A model generated the notes under the pieces. It ran no database searches. It was not told the origin of the DNA and was given only the letters and a program-made list of their open reading frames with translations. A stretch of DNA of 53,941 nucleotides, taken from assembly GCA_020621965.1 (NCBI GenBank), contig JAHRYV010000023.1:1-53941 (forward strand). The letters run 5' to 3'. How positions within the stretch are numbered: position 1 is the stretch's first letter; every line of letters starts with the position of its first letter. Source of the DNA: Curvibacter sp. Its GTDB lineage: Bacteria > Pseudomonadota > Gammaproteobacteria > Burkholderiales > Burkholderiaceae_C. The position numbers and the translations under genes are program-made. Of the stretch, positions 17,320-23,353 are shown piece after piece.

Positions 17320-17395
17320 GGCCCGGTAGCTCAGTTGGTAGAGCAGCGGATTGAAAATCCGCGTGTCGGTGGTTCGATTCCGCCCCAGGCCACCA
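17320..17395 (+). tRNA. tRNA-Phe (GAA)
   Basis: The 76-nt gene has a full cloverleaf: D arm AGCTCAGTTGGTAGAGC, anticodon GAA in the loop ATTGAAAAT, T arm GGTGGTTCGATTCCGCC and an encoded CCA. The acceptor stem is GGCCCGG against CCAGGCC, which leaves a C-A mismatch at pair 5-68 where a C-G pair would be expected. This is either a real substitution or a base-calling error. It has its own -10 and a terminator downstream. Confidence 0.97.
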
Positions 17396-17405
17396 AATCT
17401 CTCAG

Positions 17406-17431
17406 AAAGCCATCCTCAGGGGTGGCTTTTT
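17406..17431 (+). terminator. terminator after tRNA-Phe
   Basis: AAAGCCA(T)CC pairs with GGTGGCTTT around a short CAG-type loop, and a run of five Ts follows. The remaining 17432-17634 holds a small dyad (GCCAGCC-AC-GGCTGGC) near 17530 and no gene that I can support. Confidence 0.85.
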
Positions 17432-17634
17432 GTTTGGTGCTCCGACCAGACCGACGACGTCCGCTTCGGCGCCAAGTCGTTCACGACCGTTCTGACGCGG
17501 GTCACATAGTGTGGCGGCGTCGATGCCGGCCAGCCACGGCTGGCGCTACCTCCAGCGTTTGCGCGACCGTCCACAAGGCGGTTTGAGTCAGACGCACTTC
17601 GGGCTCACGCTCATCACCCTACCAGGAGCCCACC

Positions 17635-18033
17635 ATGGCCACCGAAAATTCCGTCCCTGCGCACGCCGAGCAGGTCGCCCACGTCGTGAGCACGATCTGC
17701 ACCCGCACGCTGAACCACTTCGCCGAAGAAGCCAAGACCAACGGCGAGAGCCTGAAAGACGCCTTCGAGCGCTACGAGATCGACTACGCCTGGCACGTCC
17801 TGGCCTCCGACCGCATGCGCGAGCGTACCGTCGCGGCGCTGCAAGCGAAGCATCAGTGCGCCGTCACTGACGCGCAGAAGGCCGGCATTGCGGACATCCT
17901 CAAATCCGCCGCCGCCGCCCAGCCCGCCGAGCTGCTGATGAGCTTCGACAACGAGGTGCCGGAGAGTCTGGCGGACTATCTGTGCGCCGCGTGGGCCACG
18001 CCGGCGTCGATGCCCACCGCCAGCGCCAACTGA
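17635..18033 (+). CDS. hypothetical protein, small acidic, predicted cytoplasmic
   Basis: I do not recognise this 132-residue protein. It is mostly helical in appearance, acidic, has no signal peptide or membrane segment, and has scattered cysteines (CTRT, HQCAV, LCAAW). CCAGGAG upstream of the ATG gives a good spacer. A terminator follows directly, so it is a single-gene unit between tRNA-Phe and the carboxymuconolactone decarboxylase-like gene. Codon use matches the neighbours, which supports a real gene. It contains no repeats or known catalytic motif that I can see. Confidence 0.75.
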   Translation: MATENSVPAHAEQVAHVVSTICTRTLNHFAEEAKTNGESLKDAFERYEIDYAWHVLASDRMRERTVAALQAKHQCAVTDAQKAGIADILKSAAAAQPAELLMSFDNEVPESLADYLCAAWATPASMPTASAN

Positions 18034-18038
18034 TCTGT

Positions 18039-18064
18039 CCGCCCCGCCAGGGGCGGTTTCTTTT
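18039..18064 (+). terminator. intrinsic terminator
   Basis: CCGCCCC-GCCA-GGGGCGG is followed by TTTCTTTT. It starts five bases after the stop of the preceding small gene. Confidence 0.9.
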
Positions 18065-18125
18065 GGGGGACGCGATCCGTATACAGTCTGGGCCTGTCTG
18101 AACCAACTCAAGCGCAGGAGACCCC

Positions 18126-18512
18126 ATGGACGAGAACCCGAAATACAAGGCCGGCCTGGCCGTGCGCAAGGCCGTGCTGGGCGAGGAGTACGTCAACAAC
18201 TCGCTGGCCAACGCCGACGAATTCATGGCGCCGCTGCAGCAATACCTGACCGAGAACGCCTGGGGCGCGGTCTGGACGCGCCCGGGCCTGGACCGCAAGA
18301 CGCGCAGCATGCTCAACCTGGCCATGCTCACGGCGCTCAATCGCCCCAACGAACTCAAGCTGCACATCAAGGGCGCCCTCAACAACGGCGTGACCAAAGA
18401 CGAGATGCGCGAGATTTTCCTGCAGGCGGCCGTCTATTGCGGCGCACCGGCCGGGCTCGACTCCTTCAAGCTCGCGCAGCAGGTGTTCAAGGAAGAAGCG
18501 GCCAAGGGCTGA
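18126..18512 (+). CDS. 4-carboxymuconolactone decarboxylase family protein (PcaC-like)
   Basis: The 128-residue protein fits the small carboxymuconolactone decarboxylase (CMD) family. It has WTRPGLDRKTRSMLNLAMLTAL, then a helix pair ending EIFLQAAVYCGAPAGLDSF, which is the PcaC signature region. PcaC converts 4-carboxymuconolactone to an enol-lactone in protocatechuate breakdown. No other pca gene lies nearby, so the protein may instead be a relative with another substrate. GCAGGAGACC precedes the ATG. The gene is convergent with the OmpA-type lipoprotein gene downstream. Confidence 0.85.
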   Translation: MDENPKYKAGLAVRKAVLGEEYVNNSLANADEFMAPLQQYLTENAWGAVWTRPGLDRKTRSMLNLAMLTALNRPNELKLHIKGALNNGVTKDEMREIFLQAAVYCGAPAGLDSFKLAQQVFKEEAAKG

Positions 18513-18533
18513 ACGCCGCCAGCCCGATGGGCG

Positions 18534-18563
18534 GGCTGAGCCCGGCGTGCGCCAGGCTCAGCC
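18534..18563. terminator. hairpin between convergent genes
   Basis: A perfect 9-bp stem GGCTGAGCC / GGCTCAGCC, with further GGC/GCC pairing in the loop, lies between two convergent stop codons. There is no T run; it probably acts in both directions or protects 3' ends. Confidence 0.6.
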
Positions 18564-18569
18564 GGACAT

Positions 18570-19418
18570 TCAGCGCGGCGGGATCTGACCCGAGTCGTCC
18601 GAGAGGACGATCTCGACGCGGCGGTTCAACTGCCGGCCGCTGGCCGAGTCGTTGCCGGCCACGGGATAGGCCTCGCCATAACCGCGCGTGCTGATGCGAC
18701 CGGGGCTCACGCCCAGGTTGATCAAGGCCATGCGCACGGCTTCGCTGCGCCGCTCGGAAAGTGCCTGGTTGGTGGCTTCGCTGCCGGTGCTGTCGGTGAA
18801 ACCCTCGATCAGGACGTTGCGCTGCGGATAGAGCGTGAGGAAGTTCACCAGCTTTTCGATATTGCGCGAACTGCCGGTCTTGAGCGTGGATCGCCCGGTG
18901 TCGAACAGTACGTCGCCAAAGGTGACCACGATGCCGCGCGGTGTGGCCTTGGCATTGAGCTCCTTGATCTGCTCTTCCAGCTGGCGGTTGCGCAGTTCGG
19001 ACTCGCGGGTCTGGTCTTGTGCGACCAGCGCGCGCTGCCGCGCCGCATCGGCCTCCCGGGTCCGGGCCTCCAGCTGCATGCGGTCGCGCACGGCATTGGC
19101 ATCGGCGACACGCTGCTCGGCGGCCTTCTGTTTGGCCGCCTCTTCGGCAATGGCCACCCGCTGCCGGGTCAGATACGCCAGATGGTCGACGGTGGCCGCG
19201 TCTTCATTCTTCGCGTAGGACTGGTTGGCGCGCTGCATGGCGGCATCGGCATCCTGGAGTTCGCTGGCCGCCAGCCGCACGGTCTGCGGGTTGTCGCGGG
19301 CGGCCTGATAGTCGATGCGGGCCAGTTCCAGGGCTGATTTCTCGGGCGGCAGCGAACTGCAGCCTGCGAGAGTGGCCAGGACGATGCCTGCCAGTGTGTA
19401 GGTCGGGTGATATGTCAT
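18570..19418 (-). CDS. OmpA-family lipoprotein with N-terminal DUF4398 region
   Basis: The 282-residue protein begins with a lipoprotein signal (LAGIVLATLAGC, lipobox cysteine near residue 21), so it is predicted to be lipidated and outer-membrane bound. A DUF4398-like helical region (about 25-110) is followed by a coiled-coil stretch rich in Arg, Gln and Glu. A C-terminal OmpA peptidoglycan-binding domain (about 165-275) has FDTGRSTL, GFTDSTGSEATNQALSERR and NRRVEIVL. It likely ties the outer membrane to the wall. The ATG at 19418 is preferred over an upstream start because the signal peptide begins there. It is 22 bp downstream of a related DUF4398 lipoprotein and forms an operon with it. 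Confidence 0.92.
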   Translation of the reverse strand: MTYHPTYTLAGIVLATLAGCSSLPPEKSALELARIDYQAARDNPQTVRLAASELQDADAAMQRANQSYAKNEDAATVDHLAYLTRQRVAIAEEAAKQKAAEQRVADANAVRDRMQLEARTREADAARQRALVAQDQTRESELRNRQLEEQIKELNAKATPRGIVVTFGDVLFDTGRSTLKTGSSRNIEKLVNFLTLYPQRNVLIEGFTDSTGSEATNQALSERRSEAVRMALINLGVSPGRISTRGYGEAYPVAGNDSASGRQLNRRVEIVLSDDSGQIPPR

Positions 19419-19440
19419 GTTGAAACCTCGGTTCGATGGA

Positions 19441-19848
19441 TTACCTGGCCTTGCGGTTGATCTCTTCGCGCAGGACACGGCTGTCTTCTTCCAGGGAAGC
19501 CGCCGCCTTCTGCGCCTTGGCCGCGCGTGTCTTGGTGATGGCCAACTGGGCGTCCGCCTGCGCCTGCTCGGCCAGCATCTGCGCCTGCGCGTAATCCCGG
19601 GTCGTCATTGCCGCCTGGGCGCGATCCAGTTTTTCGCGTGCGGCCCGATATTCGGTGGGCGCCAGTTCCGGCGCGCCCGCACTCACCGCCTGTTCGACGG
19701 CCGCCGTGGAGACGGCCAGTTGCTGGGCCGGGGCCGGCGGGACGGAGGTGCAGGCTGCCAGCAGAAGTAGGGCGCCGGCGAAGACCGGCGCCAAGCCGGC
19801 CCGTGTTGCCCGGCCCATGGATCGGGGGATCGATAACTTGTCCATCAT
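19441..19848 (-). CDS. DUF4398 domain lipoprotein
   Basis: This short lipoprotein (about 135 residues) has the signal LAPVFAGALLLLAACTS with a lipobox cysteine. The mature part is almost all alpha-helical: APTEYRAAREKLDRAQAAM and AQMLAEQAQADAQLAITKTRAAKAQKAA, as in DUF4398. Three ATG codons lie within 13 bp (19857, 19848, 19845); 19848 or 19845 is preferred because GGAAACC precedes them. It has no OmpA domain, while the next gene combines the same domain with OmpA, so the pair looks like a duplication followed by fusion. A periplasmic structural role is inferred. Confidence 0.87.
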   Translation of the reverse strand: MMDKLSIPRSMGRATRAGLAPVFAGALLLLAACTSVPPAPAQQLAVSTAAVEQAVSAGAPELAPTEYRAAREKLDRAQAAMTTRDYAQAQMLAEQAQADAQLAITKTRAAKAQKAAASLEEDSRVLREEINRKAR

Positions 19849-20260
19849 GGTTTCCATTTCTTGGTTGATAGAGAGCCCGGTGCGTGTGCCGCGCATCCAG
19901 GACATCGGCCAAGAATGAACGCGAACGCCGTCACGGTCCGTGCGGGAGCGAACAGATCGCAGAGAAACCACCCACGGAGATGCGTGGCGGCAATCGACCG
20001 CTGTGGTGCGCCGTAATGTTCGTCAGCGCACCGACCCGCCGCGGGAGTCGGCCTACTCTGACCACTGATCGATGCGCAGCTGTGCATCACTTCAGGCCAG
20101 GCGCCACTCACGCCAGCAAACCGCAAACCCCTGCGTGATGCATTGGAGGCCGGCGGGTGATGCGCTTGTGCAGCCGTGCCCGGTCTTTTCGCATTCGCGG
20201 CCAGGCCATGCCGTCGCCCGGGGCGACCCGATACCACCACGTTCATCAAAGGAAAACGAA
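19849..20260. other. 412-bp divergent intergenic region
   Basis: The region separates the DUF4398 operon from the BON-CsbD genes and must hold both promoters. No convincing sigma70 pair was found by eye. A near-palindrome of 18 bp (GATGCGCAGCTGTGCATC, 20071-20088, 16 of 18 positions symmetric) sits near the middle. The hexamer TGATGC or its complement recurs around it. AAGGAAAA lies before the BON gene. No credible coding gene was found. Confidence 0.5.
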
Positions 20261-20575
20261 ATGAAAACCAGAACCACCGCCGCTGCGGTCGTGACTGCCG
20301 TGAGCCTCTTGCTCATGTCGGGTTGCGCCGTCACCCGGGACCAGGAAACGGTCGGCGCCTACGTCGACGACACCGCCATCACCACCTCCATCAAGGCGCG
20401 ATTCGTGAGCAACAAGGAGGTTGCGGCTTCCGCCATCAGTGTCGAGACCCTCAACGGCACCGTCATGTTGTCGGGTTTTGCCAAAAGCGCGACCGAGAGG
20501 GACACCGCGGAAAGCATTGCCCGTCAGGTCAAGGGCGTGAAGGCGGTCCGCAATGAAATCGCCATCCGTCCGTGA
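20261..20575 (+). CDS. single BON-domain lipoprotein
   Basis: The 104-residue protein has a lipoprotein signal (AVVTAVSLLLMSGCAV). One BON domain follows (about residues 38-102) with VDDTAITTSIKARFVSN, ISVETLNGTVMLSGFAKS and VKGVKAVRNEIAI. BON domains are thought to bind phospholipid or stabilise membranes, as in OsmY and DolP. AAAGGAAAACGAA gives the ribosome-binding site, and the ATG at 20261 fits the signal peptide exactly. It is followed 51 bp later by a CsbD-like gene. Together with the two-domain BON protein at 26894 it forms part of the envelope-stress block. Confidence 0.92.
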   Translation: MKTRTTAAAVVTAVSLLLMSGCAVTRDQETVGAYVDDTAITTSIKARFVSNKEVAASAISVETLNGTVMLSGFAKSATERDTAESIARQVKGVKAVRNEIAIRP

Positions 20576-20626
20576 GTTGTCAGGCCATCACGTCAAATAT
20601 TCGTCACACAGCAAAGGAAGATCGAT

Positions 20627-20854
20627 ATGAACTGGGATCGCATAGAAGGAAATTGGAAACAAGTCACCGGCAAGGCCAAGGAGCAATGGGGCAAGTTGAC
20701 CGACGATGACCTGGAGCGCGTCGCCGGGCAGCGGGAGCAGCTGGCCGGGAAGATTCAGGAACGCTACGGCGTGGCCGTGGACGAAGCGGAACGGCAGCTG
20801 GCCGAATGGGAGCAAAAGGCGAGTGACGCGTGGTTTGACATCGTCAAGAAGTGA
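20627..20854 (+). CDS. CsbD-family stress protein
   Basis: The 75-residue protein matches the small CsbD family: MNWDRIEGNWKQVTGKAKEQWGKLTDDDL at the N-terminus, then a charged helical tail. CsbD-like proteins are induced by general stress in many bacteria, but their molecular role is unknown. GCAAAGGAAGATCGAT precedes the ATG. It follows the BON lipoprotein gene on the same strand at a short distance, so the two are likely co-transcribed. The protein is soluble, with no signal peptide. Confidence 0.93.
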   Translation: MNWDRIEGNWKQVTGKAKEQWGKLTDDDLERVAGQREQLAGKIQERYGVAVDEAERQLAEWEQKASDAWFDIVKK

Positions 20855-21315
20855 TGACAATGGCGCGGGTGCAGACATGGGGTGGGGACGTGCTGGCAGC
20901 GCTCCCCCGGTCGGCGCCCGCAGCCCTTCCGGGGGGGGCTGTCCGGCCGCCCTGTCGTGATGCCGTCAGCCGCATCAGGCGCTTCCTGGGGCGCTGCCCC
21001 CGGCACTGCGGGGGCCCGGGTTTGCGCAGTCCCGCAGTCCGCGCCCCCAATTGAGCGGCGCTACCTGCACGCCGAATACCCGGCCAAAAGTTAATATTTG
21101 TTACTATAGTTACAAAACGATACATACAATCAGCACTCGGCAACCGAGTTGCCAGCGCGGCGCCGACCGGCCCGAAGTTTGTGTCCAGTGCGCAGGCTGG
21201 ATCTCAAGGCATGAGCAAGACGGCGCAAGGTGACTGCGAACTCGATGCCAGGTGAGGTCAGCCCGAAGCGCTTCGGGGAAAGCTGGCATGCGGTCCAGAA
21301 ACGGCGGAGAGCACG
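20855..21315. other. 461-bp intergenic region before the Crp-type regulators
   Basis: The left half is very GC-rich with a GGGGC-GCT-GCCCC hairpin (20988-21000) and a run of eight Gs. The right half shifts sharply to AT-rich at about 21085-21130. Possible start signals for the regulator genes are discussed under the dyad at 21098. No gene is supported. Confidence 0.5.
21098..21115. promoter_or_regulatory. 18-bp near-palindrome, candidate operator of the Crp/Fnr-type genes
   Basis: TTGTTACTATAGTTACAA is symmetric at 16 of 18 positions around a perfect ACTATAGT core. It can also be read as a direct repeat GTTAC-TATA-GTTAC. It lies in an AT-rich patch about 200 bp upstream of the first Crp/Fnr-type gene and contains a -10-like TATAGT. 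It could be the site of self-regulation by these proteins; that is inference. Confidence 0.4.
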
Positions 21316-22095
21316 ATGCAAGCACTAGGTGGCAAGGTCAGCACGGGCTGGTTCAGAGGCGGCTACCCAGGGCCGTCCATGGATCTCGACAATCCCTACA
21401 GCAACCGCCTGCTGGCGGCGCTACCCCTCAGCGAGACCCAGCCCTGGCTCTCCCAGCTCGAGCTGGTCGACCTGCCTCTGGGGCAGGTGCTCTACGAGTC
21501 GGGCAAGGTGCAACCCTATGTGTACTTTCCCACCACGGCCATCGTCTCGCTGCTCTATGTGACCGAAAACGGGTCGTCCGCGGAAATCGCGGTCGTTGGC
21601 TTCGAAGGCATCGTCGGGGTTTCGCTTTTCATGGGCGGGGAAACCTCGCCCAGCCGGGCCGTGGTGCAAAGCGCCGGGCACGCCTTTCGCCTGAGCGCGC
21701 GCGTGCTCAAGGACGTGTTCAACAACTCCGCGCCTGTGCGGCATCTGCTGCTGCGGTATGCGCAGGCCTTGATCACGCAGGTGTCACAGACGGCCGTCTG
21801 CAATCGCCACCACGCCGTGGAGAAGCAACTCTGCCGCTGGCTGCTGATGAGCCTGGATCGCCTGCCGGGCAATCATCTGCGCATGACACAGGAGCTGATC
21901 TCCAACATGCTCGGCGTTCGCCGCGAGGGCGTGACAGAGAATGCACACAAGCTGCAGCAAGCCGGGTTGATCCGCTACTCGCGCGGCCACATCGAGGTGT
22001 TGGACCGCAAAGGGCTGGAGAAGCGCGCCTGCGAGTGCTACGCCGTCGTCCGCAAGGAGTACGACCGCCTGCTGCCCGACGAGCTGGCGGAATAG
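21316..22095 (+). CDS. Crp/Fnr-family transcriptional regulator, first of a tandem pair
   Basis: The 259-residue protein has an N-terminal cyclic-nucleotide-binding-like beta roll (about 45-150, YVYFPTTAIVSLLYVTENGSSAEIAVVGFEGIVGV) and a C-terminal winged helix (about 180-245) with LRMTQELISNMLGVRREGVTENAHKLQQAGLIRY. It lacks the CRP-type RSSAR phosphate-binding motif and the Fnr N-terminal cysteines, so its ligand is not obvious. CGGCGGAGAG precedes the ATG at 21316; a second in-frame ATG at 21379 has no ribosome-binding site. It is the paralogue of the next gene and sits between the stress lipoproteins and the DUF3494 gene, so it may control them. Confidence 0.9.
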   Translation: MQALGGKVSTGWFRGGYPGPSMDLDNPYSNRLLAALPLSETQPWLSQLELVDLPLGQVLYESGKVQPYVYFPTTAIVSLLYVTENGSSAEIAVVGFEGIVGVSLFMGGETSPSRAVVQSAGHAFRLSARVLKDVFNNSAPVRHLLLRYAQALITQVSQTAVCNRHHAVEKQLCRWLLMSLDRLPGNHLRMTQELISNMLGVRREGVTENAHKLQQAGLIRYSRGHIEVLDRKGLEKRACECYAVVRKEYDRLLPDELAE

Positions 22096-22272
22096 GGCCT
22101 CAAACCGGCTCCTCGGCCATCCACCGAAAACCGCGCCATATGTGCGCTGCATGACGGTCGCATCGGCCACCATGCCGCAGACTCGCTCCGACTAATCAGG
22201 GTCGGGTGACGGTCGCAAGGTCTTCCGCATGTCGATGATCCTGAATGGGTCAGCAACCGGCGGAGGGCCAGG

Positions 22273-22965
22273 ATGGCAACGGTCGAAAACTACCTGCTCG
22301 AACAGATTCCGCGTCAAGACCGGCGGAACTTCCTGTCCGGCTGCAAGGCGGTGGAACTCCGGCTGGCGCAGGTGCTGTGCGAGACCGGCATGCCCACCCG
22401 CGACGTCTATTTCCCGACCGAAGGGTTCATCTCGCTCGTCGCCAAGCGCGAGGGCATGCCCGGCCTGGAAGTCGGCATGGTCGGGCGCGAGGGCATGCTG
22501 GGCGAGCAGCTCATATTGGGCGTGCTGGTCACGCCCCTGCATGCCGTGGTGCAGGGTCCGGGGGTAGCCTGGTGCATGGAGGCGCAAACCTTCCGCGAGG
22601 AGCTCTCCCGCAGCGTGGCGCTGCAGCGTGTCCTGAACCGCTATCTCTATGTGCGGATGAGTCAGCTGTCCAATTCGGCCTCGTGCCTGCGCTTTCACCT
22701 GATCAGCCAACGCCTGGCCCGTTGGCTGCTCATGAGCCAGGACCGTGCGCACGCCAGCAGCTTTCGCATGACACACGAATTCCTGGCCTACATGCTGGGT
22801 GTGCGCCGTGTGGGCATCACCACCGCCGCGGGCGCGCTGCAACGTGCCGGCCTGATCGAGTATCGGCACGGACTGCTCACCATCCTCGACCGCCAGGGGC
22901 TGGAAGCTGCCGCGTGCAGCTGCTATGCCGAGGACGAGCTGGTCTATGACAGACAGCTTCGGTGA
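22273..22965 (+). CDS. Crp/Fnr-family transcriptional regulator, second of the pair
   Basis: The 230-residue protein is clearly related to its upstream neighbour. Shared blocks are VYFPTEGFISLV, VGREGMLGE, RWLLMSQDR, RMTHEFLAYMLGVRRVGIT and LQRAGLIEYRHG. The recognition helix differs (VGITTAAGALQRAG against EGVTENAHKLQQAG), so DNA targets may have diverged. As in the first gene, no CRP-type cAMP pocket or FeS cysteines are evident. GGCGGAGGGCCAGG lies before the ATG. The 177-bp gap from the first gene holds no gene, so the pair may or may not be one operon. Confidence 0.9.
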   Translation: MATVENYLLEQIPRQDRRNFLSGCKAVELRLAQVLCETGMPTRDVYFPTEGFISLVAKREGMPGLEVGMVGREGMLGEQLILGVLVTPLHAVVQGPGVAWCMEAQTFREELSRSVALQRVLNRYLYVRMSQLSNSASCLRFHLISQRLARWLLMSQDRAHASSFRMTHEFLAYMLGVRRVGITTAAGALQRAGLIEYRHGLLTILDRQGLEAAACSCYAEDELVYDRQLR

Positions 22966-23353
22966 GCCCGCGACCATTCACTCCGCGCCAGGTGCCTTCA
23001 CACCCGGCCCGCGCTACCGCATCGATCCCCGCACTCTCTGCGAATCTCTATAGAGCGCAGCGGCGCCTGTGTGTCCTTGTTCCACCCAACGGCGTGCCTG
23101 GTCTGCGGGTTATCGCCTGCGCCGCCCGGCGTCTGTGTGCTGGCGCACGCAGAGGGTCGTCGTCCGCGTTTGGTATCCAACCGCACAAACATTTCTGCGT
23201 GTGTACGACAGCGTACAGACCCGGATCGAGGGCCGATCAACACTGCAGTCGCGATGCAACGCTACGCAGCGAAGCGGCGAATGCCCCCGCGAGTGCCGAC
23301 GGGTGTCGACCGCTTGCCGCGACGGTCCTTAGATACGACGAAGAGGTGATCAA
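22966..23353. other. 388-bp leader region of the DUF3494 gene
   Basis: No gene is supported. Two dyads stand out: CTGCG-AAT-CTCTATAGAG-CGCAG (23038-23060), and the perfect 6+6 repeat at 23202-23217 listed separately. AAGAGGTGATCAA precedes the ATG. No clear sigma70 promoter was seen by eye. Confidence 0.5.
23202..23217. promoter_or_regulatory. TGTACG-N4-CGTACA dyad upstream of the DUF3494 lipoprotein
   Basis: TGTACG (23202-23207), spacer ACAG, CGTACA (23212-23217) is a perfect inverted repeat about 137 bp upstream of the start codon. Its size suits a dimeric regulator such as one of the two Crp/Fnr-type proteins just upstream. The binding protein is unknown. Confidence 0.45.

Noticed and set aside
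17335..17586. 83-codon open frame over tRNA-Phe and its terminator
   Set aside because: It covers a tRNA and a terminator and has no coding features.
18126..18512. Protocatechuate degradation operon
   Set aside because: No other pca gene is nearby; a single carboxymuconolactone decarboxylase-family gene does not show the pathway.
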